Positions 42,903 through 52,529 of a DNA stretch of 64,000 nt are shown in pieces. How positions within the stretch are numbered: the first letter of the stretch is position 1; each line of letters starts with the position of its first letter. The notes under the pieces were generated by a model, which was not told the origin of the DNA, made no database searches, and worked only from the letters and a program-made list of their open reading frames with translations. The stretch is from Ruthenibacterium sp. (GTDB lineage Bacteria; Bacillota; Clostridia; Oscillospirales; Ruminococcaceae): the NCBI GenBank assembly GCA_020025235.1, contig JAHHSL010000005.1, positions 4,011-68,010 of the forward strand, written 5' to 3'. A program made the position numbers and the translations under genes.

Positions 42903-45185
42903 TTATTCCGTTTGCTGAAGCATACGGAACTGCGAAGGGGTTACCCCTTCATGGCGCTTGAATTTGCGCGAAAAATTTGCTTCGTCGGTATAACCGACCT
43001 GACGCACGATCGTGCTGATCGGAAGGGATGTGTCCACCAAAAGGTGCTTACATTCATCAAAACGCTTCCGGTCGATATACTGCATCAGCGAAAGGTCTGT
43101 TTTTTCCTTGAAGTATCGTGTGAGATACGACGGGGAAAAATGCAGCGCTTCGGCAATCGAGGTCAGCGAAAGATCCGGTGAAGTATAATGCTCGTCCACA
43201 TAATCGTAAATCAGGTGCAAAAGACCGCCATCCAGTTTGATTGACCGCTGTTCGTACAAGGTGTCTGCCAGAAGTATGCAGAAGTTATACAGGTCACGCT
43301 GCAGCACATCTAAACTTTCATAACAGTTTTCGTAAAGCAGATCCAGCATGTTCACCAGCATATTCTGCTTGTTTTCGGCACAGCTTGCAATCAGCTTGCT
43401 CAGCTGGGACAGTGTATTGAAATATGCAAGCTTGTACGAAGGCAGGGTGGCATCCTGTGTGATATCGGTAAAAAAGGAACGGATGCTGTGCGAGATTTCC
43501 GGATAGCTGCAGGCCTTAACGGCGTGTACAATGTCATCGGTAAGGGCAGAGGAAATCTGTTTGCGCTGCAGCCGGACATGTTCCACAAATTCGGGGGTGA
43601 TTGTGGAATTGGAATGGAAAAGACGATACCGGCAGTTCGACAAAGCCTCCTGAAAAGCGTCGGAAAGCTTTTCGATATCACAAATTTCGCTGCTGACACC
43701 GCACGAAAGCGAAAGATCGCAGTTGCGGCAGATCGTCTCACGGATGCTGTCTATTGCATGCATGCAGTCCACATCGAACCCGAAGCCGGTAATGGCGGCA
43801 ATGCCCTGTCCGTTCGGCAGATCAGCGGCTGCACCGAAGCCGCCGTGCTCTTGACACAAGGCGGAAAATTCCTGCCGGAAGGCAGATTTGATATTGTACT
43901 GCTGCTTGGGCAGAAAATGCTCCATGAAGTACACCGTATCGTCAAAGCGGAATACAAGAATCCGCAGACCGCCCGGAGCCCATTGCCCCAGAAGCGCACT
44001 GTATTTTGATATGACACTTTCGGAAAAATCACGGCTGCCCCTCACGCCGAACAGAAACAGCAGATATTGGGATTCTTCCAGGCGGCTCCGGCTTTCCGTA
44101 AGTGCGGTCAGGCGGGAATGCTGTTCCAGCATATTGTCAAATGCGCAGGAGAGCTGTGTGATTTCATCACAGGCATTTTCCGGCAGATCCTGTTCCCCAT
44201 TGATCTGCGATGCACGCTGCACCAGAGCGGAGAAGGGCTTTGCGGTATTCCGGGCAAGGTTATAAAAGAACCATTCACTGAACAGGGCGATGAAGATACC
44301 CACCAGAACCAGCATCAGCACAGAAAGGATGCTGGACTGATAATAATCCCAGAAATCCAGCGTTTGCACTACATGCAGGCCGGAATTGCCCAACGTGTGT
44401 GTAAACAGCACTTTTCCGGAAAAAACATCCCGGGAGCGGATCGCTTCGCGTGCAGCACGAAGATCATTGTCGTAGGTGACGCCGAAATATAACAGCAGAT
44501 CGTTCTGTGCATCCATCAAATAAATATCGCTGCTGCGGCCGGCAGAAGAATTCAGCCCGCTGGTAAGCGTATTGTAGTCTGGGTGGAAAAGAATTTTACC
44601 AGGGGAGGAAAGATAAGAGGAGGGGATCGGCATTGCATATAAAAGAACAGAGGGATGCCTTTCGGAGGACGGTACAAAATGTGCCGGTTCATTGCGGTAT
44701 ATGACAGAACGCAGAAGCTCCGGCGCATAGCTGCCGCAAAGTTCATTCGCAGCATAGCCTGCATAGGAAAAACAACCGGCGTCCGAATAAATAGTGTTGT
44801 TTATTTCGGAATACGGCGAGTTGACGTAAACGATGCCCAAAGAGCACAGAGCGTTGGAGGCGGCAGAAATCTTGCGGATTTCAGCAACGATATTATGCGG
44901 AAATCGGTAGTTTTGATAAACCGTAAACGCCATAAGCTGGGTGTCGCTGCGAATGACATTGCCGATGCGTATGGTGCTGATAATGAAATCTTCGATCGGC
45001 AGGCATGCATTTGCCAGAGCCATGTTTTGAAGATCATGCCGACGGCGCTGCGTGCTGATAATGGAGTATACGTTGAATACAGAAAAAAGCAGAATGACGC
45101 CCAGAAGAATGATCGTACTGAATTTCATCAGTGGATGAAGCATGCGGGGCAGTTTTGTTTTTTTGCGAAGGAACCTGATGAGCAT
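42903..45185 (-). CDS. Membrane-bound AraC-family regulator with extracytoplasmic sensor
   Basis: This 760-residue protein has an N-terminal helix (about residues 20-42), a large extracytoplasmic sensor region (about 43-285), a second helix (about 286-310) and a HAMP-like linker. A central cytoplasmic part follows. The C-terminal AraC domain has two helix-turn-helices: LSLTSIAEALHFSPSYLTRYF and LPISTIVRQVGYTDEANFSRKF. Such one-component regulators control adjacent YtcQ/LplA-type importers. It diverges from that very operon at 45390. AGGTGA precedes the ATG. It should sense the imported saccharide outside the cell. Confidence 0.92.
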   Translation of the reverse strand: MLIRFLRKKTKLPRMLHPLMKFSTIILLGVILLFSVFNVYSIISTQRRRHDLQNMALANACLPIEDFIISTIRIGNVIRSDTQLMAFTVYQNYRFPHNIVAEIRKISAASNALCSLGIVYVNSPYSEINNTIYSDAGCFSYAGYAANELCGSYAPELLRSVIYRNEPAHFVPSSERHPSVLLYAMPIPSSYLSSPGKILFHPDYNTLTSGLNSSAGRSSDIYLMDAQNDLLLYFGVTYDNDLRAAREAIRSRDVFSGKVLFTHTLGNSGLHVVQTLDFWDYYQSSILSVLMLVLVGIFIALFSEWFFYNLARNTAKPFSALVQRASQINGEQDLPENACDEITQLSCAFDNMLEQHSRLTALTESRSRLEESQYLLFLFGVRGSRDFSESVISKYSALLGQWAPGGLRILVFRFDDTVYFMEHFLPKQQYNIKSAFRQEFSALCQEHGGFGAAADLPNGQGIAAITGFGFDVDCMHAIDSIRETICRNCDLSLSCGVSSEICDIEKLSDAFQEALSNCRYRLFHSNSTITPEFVEHVRLQRKQISSALTDDIVHAVKACSYPEISHSIRSFFTDITQDATLPSYKLAYFNTLSQLSKLIASCAENKQNMLVNMLDLLYENCYESLDVLQRDLYNFCILLADTLYEQRSIKLDGGLLHLIYDYVDEHYTSPDLSLTSIAEALHFSPSYLTRYFKEKTDLSLMQYIDRKRFDECKHLLVDTSLPISTIVRQVGYTDEANFSRKFKRHEGVTPSQFRMLQQTE

Positions 45186-45389
45186 CGAATCACCTGCTTG
45201 TTATAATTTGTCTATTTTTGCTGTATTCTGCTTGATTTCAAGCATTATTATAGTGATAATTGAGGAAAAAGGCAAGGATTGCAGGCAAGCAAGGCAATTT
45301 TTACAGCAGATGACAATTATTTCAGGTTGTAAACCGACCGAAGCAAAGGTACAATCAGGGCAAATCAAACAAACGGATGGTGACGAAAA
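45186..45389. promoter_or_regulatory. Divergent promoters of the AraC regulator and sulfatase operon
   Basis: Minus strand: TTGCCT (45270-45275) and TATAAT (45247-45252), 17 bases apart, for the regulator. Plus strand: TTGTAA (45327-45332) and TACAAT (45350-45355), 17 bases apart, for the operon. The plus promoter is weaker, as expected for an activated operon. I do not see a clear direct repeat for the AraC protein. Confidence 0.7.
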
Positions 45390-46388
45390 ATGGTGAAAAC
45401 GATGAACGGAGAACGCTGCCGATTTTCCGCATCGGAGAAAAAGGCAAAACACAAGGCAAAACGTGTACAGTATAAAAAGAAGGCCGGACATGTCTTGAAA
45501 AAGCTGAGTCAGAGTAAATCGCTGTATCTGTTTCTGGTGCCCGCGGTCATCTACTTTATTATATTCCGTTATATGCCGCTGTACGGAGTGCAGATCGCGT
45601 TCAAGCAGTTTTCACCAAGGCTTGGAATCTGGGACAGCCGGTGGACAGGAATGGAAAACCTCAGCCGATTTTTTGAATCCTATTATTTCTGGAGACTGAT
45701 CCGGAACACCTTGTGGCTGAGCCTGTACAATCTGGTGGTTTCGTTTCCGTTCCCGATTCTGCTGGCACTGATCTTTAATGAAGTAAAGCATCCGAAGCTC
45801 AAAAAAACAGTTCAGACCATTTCCTATGCGCCGCACTTTATTTCGGTTGTTGTGCTTGTGGGGATCCTGAATTTGTTTTTTAATCAGAGCAACGGTCTGA
45901 TCAATGTGCTGCTGGAAAAAATGGGCTTTGAAAAATTCGGCTTTCTTACCAGTGCATCGGCATTTCCTTCCATGTATGTGTGGTCGGGCGTGTGGCAGAA
46001 TGCCGGTTGGAATGCCATAATTTACATTGCGGCGCTTGCTGCCATTGATCCGCAGCTGCACGAAGCGGCCCAAATTGACGGTGCAAGCCGCTTTCAAAGA
46101 ATCCTGCACATCAATCTGCCGGGAATTATGCCGACAGCCATTATCCTGCTGATCCTGGATGCAGGAAAGATTATGAGCATGGGATTTGAAAAGGTGTTTT
46201 TGATGCAGAACGATCAGAACATCGAAACCTCACAGGTCATTTCCACATTTGTGTACGAGGCGGGCCTTATCAACAGCGATTACGGTTTTTCTACGGCAAT
46301 CGGGCTGTTCAACAACATCATCAATATCATACTGCTGCTGACAGTCAATAAAATCGCGAAGAAAATTACGGATACAAGTCTGTTTTAA
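45390..46388 (+). CDS. ABC transporter permease, LplB/YteP type
   Basis: This 332-residue membrane protein has a long basic N-terminal tail (about 40 residues, KKAKHKAKRVQYKKKAGHVL) before the first helix, as is usual in the LplB group, and about six helices. The EAA loop reads EAAQIDGASRFQRILHINLP. It forms an importer with the next two genes. GGTGA precedes the ATG. Relatives import complex oligosaccharides such as rhamnogalacturonan fragments. No ATPase is present in the operon. Confidence 0.9.
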   Translation: MVKTMNGERCRFSASEKKAKHKAKRVQYKKKAGHVLKKLSQSKSLYLFLVPAVIYFIIFRYMPLYGVQIAFKQFSPRLGIWDSRWTGMENLSRFFESYYFWRLIRNTLWLSLYNLVVSFPFPILLALIFNEVKHPKLKKTVQTISYAPHFISVVVLVGILNLFFNQSNGLINVLLEKMGFEKFGFLTSASAFPSMYVWSGVWQNAGWNAIIYIAALAAIDPQLHEAAQIDGASRFQRILHINLPGIMPTAIILLILDAGKIMSMGFEKVFLMQNDQNIETSQVISTFVYEAGLINSDYGFSTAIGLFNNIINIILLLTVNKIAKKITDTSLF

Positions 46389-46412
46389 AAGGGAAAAAGG
46401 AGGAATTCAATT

Positions 46413-47315
46413 ATGACGACCGTAAAGCGTCATCGGCAGCAGGTGTCGCCGGGGGATCGGGTATTCGACTTTGTGCTGGTGCTGATCACAATTCTTGTTG
46501 TGGTACTGATCCTTTATCCGCTGTACTTCGTGACGATCGCTTCGATCAGTGATCCCATGCAGATCTTTCAGGGCGAAGTGATTCTTTGGCCGAAAGGGCT
46601 GAACCTGGAAGCGTACAAGCGCGTATTCCAAAATCAGGACGTCTTTACCGGATATAAAAATTCCCTGATTTATACGGTGCTCGGAACGCTGATCACGATT
46701 GCAATTACATTCAGTGCGGCGTATCCGCTGGCGCGCAAAAAGCTGTACGGCGGCAGCAAGATTATGGGCTTTTTCATGTTTACGATGTTCTTTTCGGGGG
46801 GGCTGATCCCGACGTACATGCTGGTGAAATCGCTGCATCTGTATGATACGCTCTGGGCCGTGATCCTTGTGGATACGGTGTCTGTGTACAACATCATCGT
46901 TGCAAGAACGTTTATGCAGAATACAATACCGGAGGATATTTATGAGGCGGCGGAAATGGACGGATGCAGTGACATCAGAGCGTTTTTCAAAATCGTACTT
47001 CCGCTTTCGGCACCGATCATTGCAGTTCTGGTGCTTTTCTACGGGGTAAATCTCTGGAACAGTTATTTTAACGGACTGATCTATTTAAGCGACAGGGAAA
47101 CCTATCCGCTGCAGCTGTTTTTGCGTGAAATCCTGCTGAATAACATGGCAGACAGCATGATCGATTCAATTGGCATTGATGTCAGCAAGTTTATGGTCGG
47201 GGAAAGCATCAAGTATGCTGTCATTATCGTGTCCAGTGTTCCGATGCTGATCCTGTACCCGTTTTTGCAGAAGTTTTTTGTAAAAGGCGTTATGATCGGC
47301 GCAGTAAAAGGATAA
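46413..47315 (+). CDS. ABC transporter permease, YtcP/LplC type
   Basis: This 300-residue membrane protein is the partner of the permease at 45390. It has six helices and the EAA loop EAAEMDGCSDIRAFFKIVLP, and ends KGVMIGAVKG as in YtcP relatives. AGGAGG precedes the ATG. The gap of 24 bases before it and 60 bases after it keeps it in the operon. Confidence 0.92.
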   Translation: MTTVKRHRQQVSPGDRVFDFVLVLITILVVVLILYPLYFVTIASISDPMQIFQGEVILWPKGLNLEAYKRVFQNQDVFTGYKNSLIYTVLGTLITIAITFSAAYPLARKKLYGGSKIMGFFMFTMFFSGGLIPTYMLVKSLHLYDTLWAVILVDTVSVYNIIVARTFMQNTIPEDIYEAAEMDGCSDIRAFFKIVLPLSAPIIAVLVLFYGVNLWNSYFNGLIYLSDRETYPLQLFLREILLNNMADSMIDSIGIDVSKFMVGESIKYAVIIVSSVPMLILYPFLQKFFVKGVMIGAVKG

Positions 47316-47326
47316 AAAATGAACAG

Positions 47327-47348
47327 CAAAAGGCAGCCGAGCCTTTTG
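47327..47348 (+). repeat. Short stem-loop before the binding-protein gene
   Basis: CAAAAGGC-AGCCGA-GCCTTTTG, an 8-bp stem with no T run. It may stabilise or separate the permease and binding-protein parts of the message. Confidence 0.55.
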
Positions 47349-47375
47349 AATATAAAATGAGAAAGAAGGATAAAA

Positions 47376-49031
47376 ATGAAAAAGTTGTTAAGTGTACTGT
47401 TGGCAGCGGCGATGGCATGCAGCATGCTTGCAGGCTGCGGAGGGACGCCCGCATCGGGCAATTCGGATACAAATGCACCGCAGGGCGGTTCCGAAGCGGA
47501 AAAGCAGAGCGATACGCCTTCCTATGTGAATAAAGAAGGCTTCCCGATCGTGAACGAGCCGATCACGCTCAAGGGCATGGTTGCGCTGAACGGCAACGTC
47601 AAGGACTGGAATGAACATCCGGCGCTCAAGCGCATGGAAGAACTGACGGGCATTCACATTGAATGGGAATGTGTTCCGGATTCCGGCTTTAAGGAAAAAA
47701 GAAACCTGGCATTCGGCGCGGATGATCTGCCGGATATCGTTATGCGCGCAAAGATCAGCTCGCAGGATGAGATGAAATATGCGGCAAACGGTCAGTTGGC
47801 AGCACTGGACGAATATATGGAATATGCACCGAACCTTTCTGCGCTTATGGAACAGGACGAGGCGATTGCAAGAGGCATTACGATGCCGGATGGCCATATC
47901 TATTCCCTGCCGCAGCTGAACGCGACCGAAGGAAACCTGATCCATCACTACTGGATCAACAAAACATGGCTGGATAATCTGAATCTGGAAGAGCCGACGA
48001 CCATTGACGAGCTGTATGATGTCCTGGTGGCCTTCCGTGATAACGACCCGAATCAGAACGGAAAAAAGGATGAAATCCCCTATTGCGTGGTAGGCAAGGA
48101 CTATTCGCACCGCATGTTTTATGATCTGCTTGGTTCCTGGGGCTTTGGTGTAAACGGCATCATGGACTCGGACTACAACTTCAGCTGGCTGGATATCGAT
48201 CCGGACGGAAAGGTCCGCCTGATCGGCCGTGAGGACAAGTTCAAAAACATGGTCGAATTCATGCACAAGCTTTGGGAGGAAGGGCTGACCGATAAGGAAA
48301 GCTATGCACAGGATCAGACGCAGGTTGCGGCAAAGGTGAATGCCGATCAGGTAGGTTTTGTTGCGCGTGCGCAGAATACACAGTGGATGGGCGCGGCCAG
48401 TGAAAACTATGTGCAGTGCCCGGTTCTGGAAGGCCCCTTCGGTGATCGTGCACTGGTCAATATCGAGGGTAACGTTCAGATGACCGGTGTTGCGGTCATC
48501 ACTTCGGCAAACAAATATCCGGAAGCAACGATGCGCTGGCTGGATTATTTCTACAGTGAGGAAGGCACCGTTCTGTGCCGCCTTGGGATTGAAGGCGAAA
48601 GCTATGAAGTGGTAGACGGCAAGTATCAGCTTACCGATATCATTGCAAACAATCCGGACGGAAAAACAACCGACCAGGCGCTCGGCGATTACGCAATTTT
48701 CGGCGGCGGATATCTGCCGCAGAATATTACGGAAAAAGTTGCACTCGGTGCAGCGGTTGCTCCGCAGACAAAGGCGGCAAACGACGTCGTAAGGGATTAC
48801 GTTGTCCCGTTCAGTAAGGTTCCGCGCGTGAAATATTCGGAAGAGGAAAGCATCAAGCTCGGCACCTATGCGCAGGATATCGTCAGCTATATGAATGAAA
48901 ATGTTGTAAAGTTCATCACCGGTGAACGCGATCTCAGTGAATGGGATGCCTATGTGGAAGAACTGAACAAGATGCCTGTGGAGGATTATATCCAAATCAA
49001 TCAGGCTGCATATGACCGCTGGGTGAAGTAA
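47376..49031 (+). CDS. Extracellular sugar-binding lipoprotein, LplA/YtcQ type
   Basis: This 551-residue protein has a lipoprotein signal (MKKLLSVLLAAAMACS, then MLAGC with Cys21) and a large mature domain typical of the LplA/YtcQ group, with PITLKGMVALNGNVKDW at its start and EEGTVLCRLGIEGESYEVV near residue 390. Such large binding proteins take up oligosaccharides rather than monosaccharides. AAGGA precedes the ATG. It is the third gene of the operon, and a stem-loop follows it before the catabolic genes. Confidence 0.92.
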   Translation: MKKLLSVLLAAAMACSMLAGCGGTPASGNSDTNAPQGGSEAEKQSDTPSYVNKEGFPIVNEPITLKGMVALNGNVKDWNEHPALKRMEELTGIHIEWECVPDSGFKEKRNLAFGADDLPDIVMRAKISSQDEMKYAANGQLAALDEYMEYAPNLSALMEQDEAIARGITMPDGHIYSLPQLNATEGNLIHHYWINKTWLDNLNLEEPTTIDELYDVLVAFRDNDPNQNGKKDEIPYCVVGKDYSHRMFYDLLGSWGFGVNGIMDSDYNFSWLDIDPDGKVRLIGREDKFKNMVEFMHKLWEEGLTDKESYAQDQTQVAAKVNADQVGFVARAQNTQWMGAASENYVQCPVLEGPFGDRALVNIEGNVQMTGVAVITSANKYPEATMRWLDYFYSEEGTVLCRLGIEGESYEVVDGKYQLTDIIANNPDGKTTDQALGDYAIFGGGYLPQNITEKVALGAAVAPQTKAANDVVRDYVVPFSKVPRVKYSEEESIKLGTYAQDIVSYMNENVVKFITGERDLSEWDAYVEELNKMPVEDYIQINQAAYDRWVK

Positions 49032-49039
49032 ACAACAGC

Positions 49040-49071
49040 ACCTTCCGTGTCCCGGGCGGGGCACGGAAGGT
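49040..49071 (+). repeat. Intercistronic stem-loop after the binding-protein gene
   Basis: ACCTTCCGTG and CACGGAAGGT form a perfect 10-bp stem around a GC-rich loop, with no T run. It may protect the transporter part of the message or partly stop transcription before the catabolic genes. Confidence 0.6.
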
Positions 49072-49090
49072 ACAGCAGAAGGAGAACGCT

Positions 49091-50131
49091 ATGAAAACAA
49101 TCCGATTTGGTGTAATTGGCTGCGGCAGTATCGCGAATGAATATCATCTGCCTGCGCTGCAGCGTGTGGAAGGTGCACAGCTGGTATGGGCATGCGACCT
49201 GATCGAAGAGCGTGCTGTAAACGCAATGCGTGATTTCGGGTTTGAAAAATACACGCTGGATTATCATGATATTTTAAACGACAGCACGATCGATGCGGTT
49301 TGCATTTTTACCAAGATCGAAATGCATGCAAAGCTCTGTATCGAAGCGGCGGCAGCCGGAAAAAATATTTTTTCACAAAAGCCGTTTGCCTACAATATTG
49401 AAGAAGGACGCCGCATCATCCGCGCGGTGGACGAAGCCGGCGTGAAGCTGACGCCGTCCTTTATGCACAGCTATATGGATGGTTCGATCGCAGCGCGCAG
49501 AATTGTGGAGCAGGGGCTGATCGGTGAGATACGCCACATCCGCATGCGCAATGCCACAAAAAATCCGTTTGATTCGGCACCCGGCTACGGCGGATGCATG
49601 ATGGATATCGGCTGTCACGGTATGGATCTGATCCACACGATATCCGGCTCGTCCATTGAGCAGGTGTTTGCACTGAACCTGTCGCCCCGCGATGAAACAA
49701 AACGGGAAGAATTCGGCGAAAAAGCAGATCTGAACGGCGTTGAAAACACAGCGATCCTGAATTACCGGCTGGAAAGCGGCGCGACGGTGTATCACGAGAT
49801 CTTCTGGACGCAGGTTGCCCAGACCAACCGCTTTGAAATGGAAATCTACGGCACCAAAGGGGTTATATATCTTTATAATCCCCACCGAAGCGACATCGTG
49901 TATTACGGCTGGAATCTGGACGGGCATCCGCGCCGGGACATCCACTGGCAGGCGGCGCCGATCGACGAACAGTTTTTTGGGTATATTCACCACAAGACCT
50001 TTGTGGATGATCTGCTGAACGGAACAAACAACAGCAAGACGGCACGGGATGCGTTTGTGCCGCTTCAGGTTGTCGAGGCAGCACGCCGTTCCTTTGAATC
50101 CGGACGGATCGAACGGGTGCTTGGAATTTAA
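49091..50131 (+). CDS. Gfo/Idh/MocA oxidoreductase, first of the sulfatase operon
   Basis: This 346-residue NAD(P)-dependent enzyme begins RFGVIGCGSIANEYHLPAL (dinucleotide loop GxGxxA). It has the EKP-like loop FSQKPFAYN (about Lys98), a MDIGCHGMDLIHT segment that carries the catalytic His/Asp, and a beta-sheet C-terminal domain. It should oxidise a sugar hydroxyl, often at C3, or catalyse a redox-neutral epimerisation. AGAAGGAG precedes the ATG. It is encoded next to a TIM-barrel isomerase-like protein. Confidence 0.9.
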   Translation: MKTIRFGVIGCGSIANEYHLPALQRVEGAQLVWACDLIEERAVNAMRDFGFEKYTLDYHDILNDSTIDAVCIFTKIEMHAKLCIEAAAAGKNIFSQKPFAYNIEEGRRIIRAVDEAGVKLTPSFMHSYMDGSIAARRIVEQGLIGEIRHIRMRNATKNPFDSAPGYGGCMMDIGCHGMDLIHTISGSSIEQVFALNLSPRDETKREEFGEKADLNGVENTAILNYRLESGATVYHEIFWTQVAQTNRFEMEIYGTKGVIYLYNPHRSDIVYYGWNLDGHPRRDIHWQAAPIDEQFFGYIHHKTFVDDLLNGTNNSKTARDAFVPLQVVEAARRSFESGRIERVLGI

Positions 50132-50144
50132 CGGGGGGATTTTT

Positions 50145-50960
50145 ATGAGAAAACTTGGGTTTATTGTTGAGATGAAGGACTGCAGAGATGCAAAGGATCT
50201 TCGCCGCTGGGTGGATCTTGCCGAGCAGCAGAGAATCGATGGACTGGAACTTTTGTTCAACTCAAAATGCGGCGTCGATTTTTCCTTGGATAAAATCAAG
50301 CCTGCATTTGAAAATACGCCGGTCGAACCGGCGGCCTGCGGGCTGTGGTGGCTCAATACGATCAGTCCGGACCCCGAGGAACGTGCATCCGTGCGCAGAA
50401 CCATGCTGGAATTTTTGGATATGGTGCAGGCGATCGGCTGCAAAATGGCCTTTTTCAATGCGGGCGAATATGCGCCCGGCGATACCGATAAAAATATTGC
50501 TGAATTCCGGAAAGAGTATCTGTATTATAAGGGGATCGCCGATCAGAAGGGGATCAAGCTGGCCTGTTACATGGGGCACGGCGGCAATTTCATCAACAGC
50601 CGCGAGATCCTGGACAGACTGGTCAGGGAAGTGCCGGAATTTAACATCAAGTTCGATCCCGTCGGAATCATGCGCAATATGAAAGATGATCCCTACGAGA
50701 TCATGCGCCGCCATGCAGACCGGATCGCCCATTTCCACGCAAAGGATATTTTCCGCTATGGCGATGACGGCTGGGAAATGGAGCCGGTTGTCGGAATGGG
50801 TCAGCTGAACTTCAATGTGATGCTCGGCATGCTGTGGAATGTCGGATATGACGGGTATATCGTAATCGAACCGCACGGCCCGATCTGGGCGGAACCGGAA
50901 AACCGCTGGAAGGCGATCGTGCTGGCAAAACGTCATCTGGAACCGTTGATGCTGCGCTGA
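50145..50960 (+). CDS. Sugar phosphate isomerase/epimerase-like TIM-barrel protein (AP endonuclease 2 fold)
   Basis: This 271-residue protein has the xylose-isomerase-like barrel: LACYMGHGGNFINSREILD, then FNIKFDPVGIMRN, then RIAHFHAKDI and YIVIEPHGP, which hold the metal-binding Glu/Asp/His. Relatives act on sugar epimerisation, inosose dehydration or cleavage of 3-keto-glycosides. GGGGGGA precedes the ATG at 50145; the frame continues upstream into the oxidoreductase gene but no site supports that. It sits 13 bases after the Gfo/Idh gene, the pair seen in keto-glycoside pathways. Confidence 0.85.
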   Translation: MRKLGFIVEMKDCRDAKDLRRWVDLAEQQRIDGLELLFNSKCGVDFSLDKIKPAFENTPVEPAACGLWWLNTISPDPEERASVRRTMLEFLDMVQAIGCKMAFFNAGEYAPGDTDKNIAEFRKEYLYYKGIADQKGIKLACYMGHGGNFINSREILDRLVREVPEFNIKFDPVGIMRNMKDDPYEIMRRHADRIAHFHAKDIFRYGDDGWEMEPVVGMGQLNFNVMLGMLWNVGYDGYIVIEPHGPIWAEPENRWKAIVLAKRHLEPLMLR

Positions 50961-50974
50961 GAAAGGAGATTTCC

Positions 50975-52456
50975 ATGCTGTTATGGGGCGATTTACATAA
51001 TCACTGCGGAATGACCTACGGGTTCGGCAGTTTGGAAAATGCGCTGAAAATTGCGCGCAGTCATCTGGATTTCTGCTGTGTGACGGGTCATGCAATGTGG
51101 CCGGATATTTATGAACGCACACCGGAAACGGAATTTATCGTGGATTTTCACAGAGAGGGCTTTAAAAAGCTGCACGACCATTGGCAGGAATACAAAGCGG
51201 AAATTGCAGGGCAGAATGATGCGGATTTTGTCACATTCCAGAGCTATGAGATGCACTCTTCCCTTTACGGCGATCATCATATTATTTCCCCGGACGATTC
51301 CTTTCCGCTGATTTATCGCAAAACTCCCGGTAAGCTGGTGGCAGACTGCGGAGTGCGGGCCATTGCGGTTCCGCATCATATCGGTTACACGCCGGGATAC
51401 CGCGGTATCAACTGGGATCTGTATGACAGTAAAATTTCCCCCTGTGTAGAAGTGGTTTCAAAGCACGGCTGTGCGATGAATGAATATGCGCCGTATCCAT
51501 ATTATCACGATATGGGCCCGCGCGATTCCCGAAACACCGTATATGAGGGGCTGAAGCGGGGAAATCATTTCTGCTTTCTCGGGTCAACCGATCACCATGC
51601 AGGCTTCCCCGGTTCGTACGGCGACGGTCTGACGGCCGTACTGGCAGAGGAAAAAAGCCGGGAGGCCATTTGGCAGGCACTGCTTGCAGGGCGCGCATAT
51701 GCCGTGACCGGAGACCGGATCGAATGTGATTTTACAATCAACGGTCAGGGCCTTGGGGAAACTGTGCACAGTGAAAAAAGAAAGCTGCGCTGTTCCGTAA
51801 AAGGGGAATACTGGGCCGACAAAATGGTGATTTATAAAAACTGCAGACCGCTGGCAGTCCTGTGCGGCGAACAGATAAAACCGCGTGCAGCACATGCCTA
51901 TAAGCTGCGTGTGGAAATGGGCTGGGGAAACAGCGAGGATTTGACGCGCTGGAACGGCCGGATCACGACGGACGGAACCATGACGGGTGCAAATATCTAC
52001 CTGCGCGGACGCAGCCTGCTTTCACCGACAAATCATGACGGCAGCACGGTGGAAGTAAATGATATCGACAACCGTGTTCTGGAAAAAAACGAAAAGACCT
52101 TTGCGTGGCAGTGTGAAACCGTGCGCAATAAAAGCACGCTGCATCCGCAGACCGATGCGGCAGTAGTCGAGATCGAGGGCGGGCCGGATACAACGGTGAA
52201 GATCACGGTGAACGGCACAGAGCATACCGCAACGATTGCGCAGCTGCTGGAAGGCGGCGTGAGCTGGCATGTGAAACCATGGCATTCCCAAGCCGTCAAA
52301 ATCCATGCGGCGGTGCCGGATTATGCATACGAAATGGTGCTGGAAGCTGAAGATGAGGCAGAAGGCGAAAACGAAGGTACCGATGTGTACCATGTGGAAT
52401 TTTCACAGAAAAACGGACAGTGGGCATTTGTTTCACCGATTTATGCAACGGTGTAA
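50975..52456 (+). CDS. DUF3604-type PHP-like metal-dependent hydrolase
   Basis: This 493-residue protein starts LLWGDLHNHCGMTYGFGSLE and has further metal-binding segments, AVPHHIGYTPGYRG near residue 130 and GSTDHHAGFPGSYGDG near 210. They match the DUF3604 family of PHP-like phosphoesterases/hydrolases. A beta-rich C-terminal region (about residues 260-493) follows. There is no signal peptide. The function is unestablished; a hydrolase acting on an imported glycoside or its sulfate/phosphate ester is a reasonable guess. It lies 14 bases after the isomerase gene. Confidence 0.78.
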   Translation: MLLWGDLHNHCGMTYGFGSLENALKIARSHLDFCCVTGHAMWPDIYERTPETEFIVDFHREGFKKLHDHWQEYKAEIAGQNDADFVTFQSYEMHSSLYGDHHIISPDDSFPLIYRKTPGKLVADCGVRAIAVPHHIGYTPGYRGINWDLYDSKISPCVEVVSKHGCAMNEYAPYPYYHDMGPRDSRNTVYEGLKRGNHFCFLGSTDHHAGFPGSYGDGLTAVLAEEKSREAIWQALLAGRAYAVTGDRIECDFTINGQGLGETVHSEKRKLRCSVKGEYWADKMVIYKNCRPLAVLCGEQIKPRAAHAYKLRVEMGWGNSEDLTRWNGRITTDGTMTGANIYLRGRSLLSPTNHDGSTVEVNDIDNRVLEKNEKTFAWQCETVRNKSTLHPQTDAAVVEIEGGPDTTVKITVNGTEHTATIAQLLEGGVSWHVKPWHSQAVKIHAAVPDYAYEMVLEAEDEAEGENEGTDVYHVEFSQKNGQWAFVSPIYATV

Positions 52457-52529
52457 AACGGAAGATGCAGGTGCCGAAAGATACCGGAACGGTGCAATCG
52501 TTCCGAAAAAAAGAAAGAAGGAACCAGTT

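Noticed and set aside
47388..49064. 558-codon minus-strand open frame over the LplA-type gene
   Set aside because: Antisense shadow of a lipoprotein with a clear signal peptide and ribosome binding site.
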